Assembly: GCF_036588685.1 (NCBI RefSeq)
Contig: NC_086386.1
Span: forward strand, 46,795,878 to 46,859,877
Length of the DNA stretch: 64,000 nucleotides
Origin: Mytilus trossulus
Lineage: Eukaryota; Mollusca; Bivalvia; Mytilida; Mytilidae
Direction: 5' to 3'
The translations under genes were made by a program, and so were the position numbers. Shown here one piece after another: positions 13,861 to 26,300 of this stretch. The stretch's first letter is position 1, and every line of letters starts with the position of its first letter. The notes below the pieces were generated by a model, which was not told the DNA's origin, did not search any database, and saw only the letters and a list, made by a program, of their open reading frames with translations.

Positions 13861-14520
13861 ACTCTTGATGAATGTTTTTAAATAATTTCAAGCATTCACA
13901 ATGTACATAATAGTTTGGGTTAAACCCCTAACAAAACATATAAATGTTTATATTTGGATTATTTCGTAAGGTCTTTATATACATAAAAAAAATACCTTTT
14001 AAAAATAATGTTCTTTCTGTCTACAAAGGTTTGTCTTCATGTATTTTAGAAATTCCCAAATCTATATTTACCTTTTTAAATTTAAATAAAAACAAATCTG
14101 GAATTTCCCGGATAATGTGTAGTTGAGCACAGGGATTCGAATAGAATTAATTCAAATATGTTTGAATACCTACAAATTCACACGAAACATTACTGAATGT
14201 TTTTGACACGAGATATTACGGAGGCCAAACTTTTATCATTTAAGGAATTAAATATCATTTTAATATGTATTCTTTTAAATCTCTTTTCTACTACAAACAT
14301 TTGGAAAGTATCACTGTTCTTTTGCTTTTTCGCGAAATCTTTTCTAATAAGTACTGGTCTATTCCATTCACTATCCACAATAATTGATGCGTTCGGGAAC
14401 CTCAATTTGTCAGATTTCAATCCGCTGCTGGTTTATGGATCTATATGTAACTCTTGATGAATGTTTTTAAATAATATCAAGTATTAACAATGTACACAAC
14501 AGTTTGGTTGAAACCCCTAC
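13861..14520. repeat. 70-bp direct repeats around a 520-bp segment
   Basis: 13861-13930 and 14449-14519 are direct repeats (CTTGATGAATGTTTTTAAAT, ... CAATGTACA, AGTTTGG, AAACCCCTA) with about ten differences. The segment between has no recognised coding content. It could be the product of a tandem duplication, or decayed direct terminal repeats. Confidence 0.5.
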
Positions 14521-15009
14521 AACGAAGTTTGTTTTTCATGCACACGTATAAAAATTGCGGTTTTTATCCAACGCAATCATAGGTTTGAACGTAGTTTTCA
14601 ATTTAGACTCGATTATATTTTTTTCGTTTGGGCTTGTATCATATTTTCCCTCCGGGTTATATGATCCGTTCATCCTATATTGACTCTTAAAATTCAAGAG
14701 TCTATCTAAATTGAGGGTAAATTATATGGCCTTCAAAATACGATTACGACCCCTAACATCACTGAAGAGACATATATTGCTTATAGATAGATAGATATAA
14801 GCAATCTATAGATAATCTATATACAATTTATATATAGATATCATACACTTTTTAAAGTTTATTTTCAGATTATGACTTTGATATATACATGATATAGTGT
14901 ATCAACAGACTGCAAAAACTTACACATTGGACCTTTTAAGTGTACTAAAGATGCAATGACAATTCATTTGTAATTTTAAAATTAACATGATAAAGGCAAA
15001 ATAGTTTAC

Positions 15010-15969
15010 CCAAATTGTGCCATTGTCTGTTCTACCCTCAGAATTGTCTCTAAAGACATATTTGATATCAAAGTCACATCTCGAAGAGAAAGAAACTCAA
15101 AGTGCGTCTAAAAAGCAAAACATAACATACTTCGATTAATAAGATTATACAAATAAAATTATAAATTGTCAACACAGTAAGGTAATGACGATGCCACAAA
15201 ACGTTTTCTTTATATTTTTTTTTATCCTGAAACGTCATTTTCATTTGGACCGTCAGGTTATAAGTATGAACTTGGTGGATATAAAGTGGTGTTTTTTTTT
15301 ATATTTCTCACAGCGATGTGCCATTCAGCGAATGATTTAAAAATAAAATCACAAAAATACTGATCTCCGAGGAAAATTAAGAACGGAAATTCCCAAACAA
15401 ATGGCAAAATCAAAAGCGCAGACACATCACACGAATGGATTGCAAATGTCATATTTCTGAATTGGAACAGTACTATTCTTATGTATAAAATTGTGAATTG
15501 AACCTGGTTTTATAGCTAAAACAAACCCTCTCACTTGTAATACATTCGCATATAAATCGTACCTTTATTGTATGGATGTTTCTTTGAGCGGAAATGACTT
15601 CTGTTGGTTTTGAACCATGATCGAAGATAATTTGACCAAATGTTAAATTTGTATATTGTTTCTTCAACGTACTAAATGCCAAAGATGAATATATTTATAC
15701 ATACATTGAATTCTCTATTTTGCAGGTGGAAATAATACAACTGTACGATGGCATACCATTTTTGTTTCAATGTGTTGATGAACGAACTGCTTGTATGGGC
15801 AGCATTAGAAAATAACAAATTCCTTCTCTCACATTGTCTGTAACCAACAGAAGATGGAGTAGGTTGCTAACTTAAATCTTTTTCCAGGTCTTACATTTCA
15901 TTAACTTACCGATATAGTTTTGAATTTGACATTCCAGCAGCGATCTACATCTTCACCTCTTGGAATTTT
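15010..15969 (-). CDS. possible 5' exons, perhaps of the kinase gene
   Basis: Three open minus-strand stretches have splice signals and compatible phases: 15969-15910 (60 nt, ends at donor GTAAGT), 15661-15563 (99 nt; a slightly earlier acceptor would start it at 15671 but break phase) and 15107-15010 (98 nt, ends at GTAAAC in phase 2). They encode segments such as LTFGQIIFDHGSKPTEV and FEFLSLRDVTLISNMSLE, which look protein-like but match no family I recognise. The last ends in phase 2 while the kinase exon at 9787 needs phase 1, so at least one exon between them would be missing. They could belong to another gene or be chance open frames. Confidence 0.33.
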
Positions 15970-16057
15970 CTAATATTGTAGACGTTGCTATTTGTCTCTG
16001 AGGAAACGAATCCGTTCATAAATAGTGTTTCCAGACTGTCTCAACTTTTTTTGTTAC

Positions 16058-16690
16058 CGGTTTCTGAAATTGTATCATTTAGAACAAACACCACTTCTAT
16101 TGTCATAGCACAACTTAACTAGAAATGTATCTTATTTTACTTGAATGTAGCTTTTAACACTTTTTCTTCTGATTTTTCGGTTGCCAGCGACTTCGGAGCA
16201 AGTTCTGTCATTCTTCTTCTCTGATAAAGTTAAGGGAGGTTATTTGTATTATCTACCTCTAAACATGTGACCACATTTTTACAGAAAAAAAACTTGGTGT
16301 TTTACTCTTCAACTTCTTTTTTGGCCTCTTTAAATTTTTTTATTCGAGCGTCACTGACGAGACTTTTCTAGACAAAACACACGTCTGGTGTAAATACAAA
16401 ATTTCAATCCTGAGTATTACTATTGTCATAACAATAACACATTCAAAGAAGACCAATTTTTATTTTGTCATTATCAATTCTCCCCATCTCAGCAATAATT
16501 ATTACAATTTCACCTTTATATGGAATATATACCTTTCCCAACTCATTTGATATTCAAGAGATTGCTGCTGCTACTCGGACTTTATAAAACGTTTAAACAG
16601 AAAGTTGATGAATCAAAGTAATATCAAAGAAGTTGTTGATTACTATTTTGTATTAACTTCGAAATAATCAACTAGTACACATTTAAGGTA
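16058..16690. other. no gene recognised; R1 fragment
   Basis: AT-rich DNA with an R1 fragment at 16339-16430. A short minus-strand ATG frame at 16106-16058 ends at a GT but its phase does not join 15969. Nothing else can be supported. Confidence 0.4.
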
Positions 16691-16797
16691 AGGGCCAGGT
16701 GAAGCCCGCCTCTGATGCGGGATTTCTCGATGTTATGAAGGCTAGTTCGTGGCCTTGTGATGTTTCTGCACTGCGGTCGAGGGTTGTTTATATAATT

Positions 16798-17922
16798 ACA
16801 GGGACATGTGTTTGCAGTCTTAAATCTTAAGATATCAAAATAATCTGTAAAAAAGAAGCAAAATATACCAGATATCACCAGAGACATTCGAACTCATAAG
16901 TGAATAATAAACTGAGACAATATCAGTTGTTTCAGAAGGGTAGGCTGATCCTGCAATTAAAGGGACATGTGTTTGCAGTCTTAGATCTTAAGGTCAAGTT
17001 ACAGTAAATGGGCTATGTCACAGATTTTGCTAAAAATTTGCATACAACTCTGGCTCGGTGAACTTCAACTGAAAATCGAAATAATAATGCATTTATCTTA
17101 TTTATCATTTGAAATATTACTGATTGAAATCTTACAAAATGGGTGAACATTTGTATAGAAAGCACATAAAATCGTCGAAAACCCTTCTAAAATTTGTCTT
17201 AAAATCGCCAAATCTCTAATTCTACTCCATAGATTTTTCTTAAAAAATTATATGTTGTATATACATAAATTTCCGTTATAATGATGCAAAAAAAAGATAG
17301 GGTCACCGACTTCGTGTTTATGGTATTCATCATTCAAAGTTGCGTTCTTTATGACAAAATCCAACAAAACGTCGAAATAATCGTAACGTTATCGCGTTGC
17401 AGGCCGTAAAACGTTGATTTTTGACGTTTTTCACAAGGAACAAGGTAACAAATTGATTATTAGACAAAAAACGGAGTCCCCATGATTATTTTATATCATT
17501 AAAACAGAAATTTATGTGTCAACAATATATAGTTTTTTAAGAAAAATCTATGGAGTAGAATTAGAGATTTGGCGATTTTAAGACAAATTTTAGAGGGTTT
17601 TTCGCCGATTGTATGTGCTTTCTATACAAATATTCACACATATTAAAAGAAATCTTCTGCAATTTTTCAGGTAATAAAAGAGATAATATATTATTTTTTT
17701 CTATTCTCAGTTGTAGTTCAACGAGCCAAGGTTGTATGCAAATTTTTAGCAAAATCTGCGATGTAGCCCATTTACTGTTCCTTGACCTTAAGATATCAAA
17801 ATAATCTGTAAAAAAAAAGAAGCAAAATATACCAGATATCACCAGAGACATTCGAACTCATAAGTGAATAATAAACTGAGATAATATCAGTTGTTTCAGA
17901 AGGGTAGGCTGATCCTGCAACA
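16798..17922. repeat. tandemly duplicated 160-bp unit, second copy split
   Basis: Unit 1 (16798-16960) and unit 2 (16961-16991 plus 17788-17922) both begin AGGGACATGTGTTTGCAGTC and end GGTAGGCTGATCCTGCAA. Unit 2 is interrupted by the foldback element 16992-17787. Unit 1 therefore shows the unoccupied sequence. Confidence 0.85.
16992..17787. mobile_element. foldback MITE with TTAA target duplication
   Basis: The 796-bp element has arms of about 290 bases in inverted orientation: left from GGTCAAG TTACAGTAAATGGGCT, right ending AGCCCATTTACTG TTCCTTGACC. About 200 bases of unique loop (17290-17490) separate them. TTAA lies at both borders (16988-16991 and 17788-17791), and the neighbouring tandem unit carries a single TTAA at the same place. 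TTAA duplication is the mark of piggyBac-type insertion. No transposase is encoded, so it is non-autonomous. Confidence 0.85.
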
Positions 17923-18419
17923 GATTTGGTACTCGTCGTGTAAGTTTTACCGATCGTGTCCTTATTCTTTATTGCGACTGTGGATTTACAATGTGGGTGA
18001 TAGAGCATAATTACATTTATGATAAAAGAGATACTAAAGGGACAGTCAAACTCATAAATCTAAAATAATCTGACAACGCCATGGCTAAAAATGAAAAAGA
18101 CAAACAGACAAACAATAGTAAACATGACACCACATAGAAAACTAAAGAATAAATAACACGAACCCCACCGAAATTTAGGGGTGATCTCAGGTGCTCCGGA
18201 AGGGTAAGCAGATCCTGCTCTACATGTAGCACCCGTCGTGATGCTTATCCGATAAATAGTCTAATTCGGTAGGTCACATTCATGAAAGGAAAGGGAAGGG
18301 GATTGTAGTTACGACTTAAGGGACATATCCGATATCATTTGTGAAATAGAATCCATAACGGTCAACCGACTCGTGATGGCGTCCGTAAAATTTACGAAGG
18401 GATGATAATTGAAAATCGC

Positions 18420-18632
18420 TTAACTACTATTGCCTAAATTATTCACTGCTTGAATCATTGACTTTGAATTATCTTTTGCTTCGCTTTTTACATGCCGACC
18501 TGCGCTCATACAAATGGCACCATTCAAGAGGCTCTTACATGACCGTGTACCAGAATGACCTACTACAAAGAAGGTAACATGTGGAAAAATATAAACTCCG
18601 TAAACAAGTGTCAGTAATATGAAAATGGTCAA
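18420..18632 (-). CDS. possible small secreted peptide, unrecognised
   Basis: A 70-codon frame from ATG with a hydrophobic, uncharged N-terminus (MTIFILLTLVYGVYIF) followed by a Lys/Ser-rich part with two cysteines (SCKSLLNGAICMSAGRHVKS). It resembles no mussel peptide family I know. The hydrophobic part might instead be a splice acceptor tract, since TTCTTTGTAG sits inside it, making the rest an exon of something larger. It adjoins an R3 copy. Evidence is weak. Confidence 0.22.
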   Translation of the reverse strand: MTIFILLTLVYGVYIFPHVTFFVVGHSGTRSCKSLLNGAICMSAGRHVKSEAKDNSKSMIQAVNNLGNSS

Positions 18633-18639
18633 TTCGGAC

Positions 18640-20399
18640 GTTTCTAATTCAATTTCAAACGTTCTCTTTGTCTAAGTTGTTCCCATTTTCCTTTTTGTGC
18701 ATAAATTGGAAATGCAAAATATATTTTAGTTTTGTGTCTTTTGAAATTCATATGGTTATTATTTTATAACTGAGTTATGTACCTGAATGCCTATTGTATC
18801 TGTTATATTTAAGACGTTTGATATTTGCATCAGAAGATGATGGATAAGGAGGGACTTCTGATACTTACTCGCACATCGATATTAGTGATACAAATCATTT
18901 CAGAACTGGACGAAATTTGTTTGGTCGAATTAATGTTTTTCTTGTGTAACATTTCTAGACAAGCTCCCTTTGCTGGACAACTTAATTAAGGATAACTGTT
19001 AACTACAAGACAAAAATGGAAATTAAAACATAATAAATGTAATTCTACCTCTTTCTAAAGGCTTTACGATTTCTTAACGAAGTAATACGCAGTCCTTTCC
19101 TTCTAGATGTCCAAGATATACTATTAAATGGGCTCTTTTGTGAAAGACGTAGGTTTATCTACGCTAGATAAAGCTGTGTGACCATTATAATCGATTATGT
19201 AACCCTTTACCATCATGTACTTTTTTTCCTTGGACATTGTTTCAGATTGATATACTTTGAACCTATGACTTATTAATTATCATAAAATATTTGTCAGTGG
19301 ACGCTTAGTAAATAAGTGTTCATCAATTAGTCAGTAGGAATGCCTTAAGAGCTTGCACCGTAATGATTCAATACTACATTTAAACATGGTCAGACAAGTT
19401 TCATGTTTTTTCTATGACTGTTAATGACGTTTTCACACTGAATCCATTAGATGTTGCAATTGGATGTTTACAGGTAAAAATATTGTAATCTTAGATGCAT
19501 GAATTTTTGTATTTGTTTCCATTGGCTTTGAACTAGTTTTCAGTAACTATGAGTACACTCAGATTTAAACTAAGTATTTTGTTTGATGTGGGGATGTATT
19601 AATACCCTGCTACGTCCGGTCTATATTTTTGTTAGATATATTTTTGCTTTGTTTCTCGATCTGATGAGTTCGGCCCTTTTCAACTATTTTTTTTAAGTTT
19701 GTTAATATGTTGAACCGTTAAACCTCCTTGACGTCAAAATAGAATGTAAACGGTCAAAACAAAAAAGTAGAAATAGTATATCTATAGAAAGAAATTCTAA
19801 TAACTGGTCATTCATACATTTTATTCAGTTGGCAATAACAGTAGTGATCATGAAATTCCTAATACAAACAGAATATTTTCGCGAATTTTGACATTTTTTC
19901 ATGATGTGTTTTTTTGGTGTTCGGAGTCAAATATACTTCCGTTAAGGGGGCACCGAACACCTAAGGGTGTTTACTCTTTAAAAACAGCTGAGTTTTTTTA
20001 TCACACACTAATAGTAAATAGCTATCAAGCTTTTCAACGAAAACATTTATCGTTTGTCAAACTGCTTTATATTCAAATTATTACTGTAAATTGTGTGGTT
20101 CAAATATTTAGAATTTTTCATATTTATGTAAACAGGTCAAAGTAAAAATAATTTGAAAACTGTTTGAAAACTAAACGAACCAATATATGTTAGTCAAAGC
20201 GTTGGGTACATGTAGCTCCTCAACTGATATTAAGTATCTTACAGTTTTAATCTATTCATTCTGTATTGCACTCACACGGTATTGCAATATAAAATTCTAC
20301 ACACTAAGACTAAGTCTTCTGAATAGTGCAATATTCCTATACAAGTAAAGATATTTTGTATTTATATAGACAAGGCTTGTTCTTCTGAGATAGAATGCA
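18640..20399. other. intergenic region, repeats only
   Basis: Contains a diverged dispersed repeat at 19330-19640 that pairs with 23380-23690 (shared AATCCATT, GGCTTTGAACTAG, ACTCTCAGAT-like blocks). The rest is AT-rich. No exon with good splice signals was found, though small exons would be missed. Confidence 0.4.
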
Positions 20400-23300
20400 T
20401 CAGTTGATGAATGTTGTTTTTCGAGGTGCTTGTCCAACTATGATGTCGTCTGGTGGAGATTCTATTTTCCTTTTTCTAAAATAAAAACAGTAAAAAAGCA
20501 TTAGTTATATTATATTGTGTTTTCTTGCAGGTTTTCGGCCACAGACTTGACCTCGACTTGACATCAGTTTAATGACTGCACTTTTATATTGCTATCTTTT
20601 CTGTCCTCTACAGCTTCTTACTTTTTTACTATTCGATTCGAGCGTCACTAGTGACCTTTGTTTAGGAGGCGCGCGTCTGGTATAAAAAAAGTATTCCTTG
20701 TATCTAGTGTGATTTGAGCATACCAGTCAACAAAAGAAACGATACAAAATTAATGTTGTCAATATTCTTATATTTTTCAATTTAAATTTCCTGTTAAAGT
20801 TTATTAATGTATTCAACGTCAATAAGCATCGGTGATTTTCCTTTTTTTTTCAATCCGAAACCAGTACGACGAAAATCCTGATTTTTACTTTTCATTCCAG
20901 TAATCGAGTTCTCCCTGAATCAATGATGCATTTAAATTGTTTGATGTAAATAATTGAGTTACTGCATCAGGTAAAAAATTTACCATCAAAATCAAATTCA
21001 TAATTTGATGTCACGGTAACTCAAAAATAAGTATGAAGAGACTGTTGACATGATCAGAGCTGGGATGACGCACGCTGACGTCCTAAACTATTTTCACGTG
21101 GCAAAAATAACAACATCAAGACTGGTGATTCGTCTAAGGCAAACTGGTTAAACAAATGATACAGTCCTTGGATGGTGTAAACTTTCCACTAACACCATAA
21201 ACCATTACACCATACACCTTGTACCATTACACCATACACGTTACACCTTTGCACCATACACCTTACACATCACATGCACCATTCCCATTCTATCTACACG
21301 ATCCAAAATAACCCATAATGCAATTAAATTTCAAATATTAAGATTATTATTATTGTTTATGTTTACAATTCGAAAAAATAAAATAAAAAAAACTTCGTTT
21401 ACAACCAATGAAATGTCGTACACCATCATTCACACCATTCCCGATCGCAAGTTACACAATCACACCATTCCCCAAACACCATTACACCATTCCCCTTACT
21501 CCATACACCATACACCATACACCTTACACCATTACAACATTTGCCATACACTAGTACACCATACAAAATTTTTTTGGGGAATTTTACACCAACCAAGGGC
21601 TGTAGACCACGTAGCGGCAGAGCCCATGAGATGTAACAACACCAAGACCGCGCGATTCGTCTTTTACACTTGCACAACCTTATATTAAATGCGGAAAACA
21701 CGGCCCGAGGAACAACAACAGAATTTCGGGTCTGACAACTTGTCGAAGGCTCAGAAAGCATGAACTGTATCCAATACGTATCTTTGAAGGTCCACTCTTT
21801 AAACAGCGTCATAGGGGTGCAAGACTTCAATATGCTCGAGCAAGACTATGTTGGATGTTGCACACCTGACGGCATATCCTGTTAACAAATAAGTCCTGAT
21901 TTGCCCTCCGTTTAGTGGTGGACGAATGAGAGTTTACAATATCCAAGGTGAACGTTTTTCGGATCCTTGTGTCAAGAAAACAGATCGCTTAGGAGGCAGA
22001 AGTGTGATGGTAAGGGGTGGAAGATGTCACAACGGTTCCATACAGTTAAAAAACATAAATGATAACTTGAACCCTTTTGATATAGGGAAGAACCTATTTG
22101 GCCCTATTATCCTGCCTTTTATTCAACAATGCAGTTTCAACCATGTTTTTCAACAGGAGAACGCTAGGTGTCATGTGACAAGGATTTGTTTGGACTATCT
22201 TGAACTTAACCATATTCGAGTTTTTCCATAGCCAACATTATCACCGTATCTTTCTCCTATCGAAAGTAATTGGATCAACTTCGAAGACGTTTTCGAGGAA
22301 GGCAAAATTTACCGGAACCGCTACCAGGTTTTCGTTTAGGAGTGGAACAAAATCCCCCAAGCCAAGATTATGAATTTGATTGTAGCTTTGCATCGTATGT
22401 GTGAATCTGTGGTAGCTGTGAGAGGCGGTCATGTTCGATAATAATTCTGCAAACTGAAATTCCGGATAATGACTTTGATCCGTACGTATTCAGTCCTGGT
22501 AATGTCAGGGACGCTATTTTTTGTTACTGTGTCACGAACAATGCTATAACAAACGTATTTTATCTATCTGTTTTTGTGTTCTTCTAAACGTTAATATAAT
22601 ATTAATATTTTTGATTTAAATGTTGTATCGTGTCTTTTGTTGACTAGTATATGTTAAAGTCTACTAAATCGTTATACGGTGTGTCGTTTTTTGAAAATAA
22701 GGTCAATTGATTTTCGTAGATATCTTTTGCCATGGATCACAGTAAAATTGTACTTTCGTGGATATTTGATTTCAGGGTTAAGCCAATGTCTGTATAAAAG
22801 TACTTAGAACATTTATACTTCGTGGAACATTTGAATTCGTGGTTAATCGATATCCCATTGTATTTTGAGAATCTCACTGTCTTATTATTTTAAAGTGCTG
22901 TGAACTACATATATTTCACAACTCGTTCGCTATGCCCGTGTCTGTTGTGACGGTTTTGATTTTAACGAACGTAGTCTATGTATTACTGTTAAATTATAAA
23001 GCCAGGGGTTTCGTTACCACAAATTACTTGAAACCTTTACTAAATTCGTCCATAGATATAAAGACTTGGTTTTAAAGTTTGGTTTGACCTGAAGAAACTT
23101 TTTTCAAACAGGATAGCACATACTCATTTTTACGGAAATGTTGCTTACCGTGCCCGGAAATTTATAAAAAAAAAACCTTGTAAACTTATCGATCCTTTAA
23201 GTAAACTTATTCTAAAAGGTTACCAATTCAACACTGTAATAAATCATTGAATATTGTTTTATTGGTATTAATATTCGATTTTATTTATCAATAATTTGAA

Positions 23301-26300
23301 AGCAAACTGAATATTCTTCTTCTATACATATATACACATTCATTGATCTACACTCTGTCGATAAATGTACTTTGGAATTGCACAAGGTCATGCTTTTCTC
23401 TGACTGTTTATGACGTCCTTACACTAAATCCATTGGATATTGGATGTATACTGATTGCTAATTTAGTATTAGGGGCATGATTTTTTTTTAATTAGTTGTT
23501 AGTGGCTTTGAACTAGCTGTCATTAATTGTGATTACTCTCAGATCTGAAGTAAGTGTCTTTTTGTTGTTGTGATATACAAGTACATAGCCACGTCCACTC
23601 TGTATAGTATTTCTATTTGTATCTGATCAGTTAAGCCTTTCTCGAATGATTTTTATAGCTCGTTCTAATGTTGTACTGTAACAACACTGTCCATCGTTAG
23701 GAGAGGGTTGGGATCCCGCTAACATGTTTAACCCCGCCACATTCTATAGTTATTTGCCTGTCCCAATTCAGGAGCCTGTAATTCAGTGTTTGTCGTTTGT
23801 TAATGTGTTACATATTTTTTTTTCGTTTGTTTTTTTATACTTAAATTATGTAGCTAGTTTTATCGTTTGAATTGTTTTAAATTTCAAATTTCAGGGCGTT
23901 TTAAAGCTGACTATGTGGTATGGGCTTTGTCCATTGATGTAGGCCGTACGGTGACCTATAGTTGTTAATTTCTGTGTCATTTGGACTCTTGTGAAGAGTT
24001 GTCTCATTGGCAATCATGTCACATCTTCGTTTTTATATTCAATATTTTTGATAATGTTTTTTCTTTCTTTTATAGAATGAACAATTGGTATGAATTCGAT
24101 TTATTAATATATATGCAAAAGAGCAAAAATATGACACATATGAAACGGACTTTTTTAGTTTTAATCGTTTAAAACCTCTATGTCACATGTGATAGAATAC
24201 ACATACCTTGAACACTTCCGTCGTAAAACAAGAAACAGCAATAACAAAGACAAAAGACTTATGGATGCAGTTACACCAGCAATTATTCCTGTCTTCCCTA
24301 CAACAAAAGGCATGTAGGAGTTTCATTCTGCTGTTGTTATTCAAGCATTTTATATTTATTACCAATAGTTACTTCTGCTGGTAATATATTGGTTGATTTC
24401 TAATAACACTAGGGTCTTGTATTGGCTGCTTGCAATATGTACATTAAAAAAAAATATTATTCTCACATCAGTTTTAAGTATTGATAAATATTACAAAGCA
24501 ATTGTATATATTGAAGCAGCTAACAAAACCCACTTAACTTTGAGACTTAAGAAAAGACTCTGAAAGTATTTCTAAATATATATTTAAATAAAATATATCA
24601 TATATTTTATCTTTTGACGAGTTCGAATCACACATGTGGAAGGTATGCTTGACTACAATTTTAATTGACAAGGACTATCAATTTTCCGACCGAAGATCAG
24701 TGGTTCTCCGGCACTCGGCTTCATCAGACAATAAAAATTCATCAAAGTGTCATTAAACACCAATTAATCAATATGTTTTTCCTAAGATAGATTTAATATA
24801 TTTTTAGTTACCCTTATCTTCGCTCGAGGTTTTAGCTGAATAATTAGTAACGAGGATTGTGGTACTATGTGGAGTTGTACTTGGTTCCTGCGGACAGTTG
24901 TTAACAATGTGATGTGTAGCACTGGGATCTGTAAAAATAGAATAACAGATAACTAAAACGAAGAAAGTTCATTCTCAGAACTGTAAATCCGACAAGTGTA
25001 TGACAAATAAATAGGTTAACGTTCAGTTGAAGATCTGCTGTTTTCGTGTTAACGGCGACCATCTTGAAAATGCAATATCCCAATTGCAAAACTGCACATG
25101 CTGGTCAGCATTATGGTATAGTTCTATTAATATTGATCATAAAATTCCGAGATACAAGCTGGACAAAAAAAAGTTGAAGAAAATAGTAAAAAAACACAGA
25201 AACTTATAATAACAGTATGTCACCCAAACGCCGTTGAGGGTGTCATAACGAGACGTAACTGTGTTCAGATGCCATTTCCGTAGGTTGGAAATTTATCGTG
25301 GTCAAAATATCTTTGTAATTTTTAAGGCCTAAAGCGTGTATGCAATGTCATTGGAAAAAAATCAAGCAAAATCAATTTGAATTCAATTGACGTTAAAATA
25401 ATGTATCCCAGTTTTTAAAAACATTTAAATAAATATATTGAAACTGTGTGTCGACAATTTCGGAATTAATGCATTAGACTAGTGATGCGTTTAGTGAATA
25501 GAAAAGGTTGACAAAAATAAATTCCCTGTTTCTTTACTATATTTGCAACAAACTTTTGCAAAAAAAGGATACTTTGATGACCAACAACCTATATATAGTT
25601 GTCTCTGGGTCTTATCATAGTCACTCACCTAAAACTGGTACCATAACTGGAACTAGATTACATATATACTCAAATCCACCAACGGTATACACATTTTCAC
25701 TTTTGCCTGCAATGTCGAATATTTCAGATCTATGTGTGAAATCGCCAACGCCTACTCCATACACAGTAACATTATTATTTCTAAGCAGCTCCGCAGAATG
25801 TTTAGTACTTATCCGGTCATTTGAATCTCCATCAGTTAAAGTTACTACCACTTTTTCTGCGTTACTTCTACTTCCGTTTTGAAGATTAAACAATGCCCGG
25901 GAATAGTCTAAAGCCTTTGCAGTATTTGTACTGGCTCCAATACCTTTATGAATGTGCTTAATAGCATTTAGTAGCGACTGTTTGTTTATATAAGTATCAA
26001 AGTCGAACACACCAATAGGCTTTTTGTCATACAAAACCACAGAAACTTGAATATCTTGGGTTCCTATTCTTAAGAAATTTGTAATGTTGTACACGAAATC
26101 TATTGAATGTTGAAATTGTGTAGGGCTTATACTTGCCGATGTATCAATGAGAAATACAATATCTGCAAAATACATATTTATGTTTTATATTCTATGTGTG
26201 TACATATATATGTAAATTTATATACCATTTTTTATAGTCTCTCATAACTCTTTTTAGAGTGGCTCTTGTTTTATATAGGAAATTGTAATATTATGTAAAA

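Noticed and set aside
14190-14457. Overlapping open frames on both strands
   Set aside because: No start context, splice phase or recognisable motif; lies between two direct repeats in AT-rich DNA.
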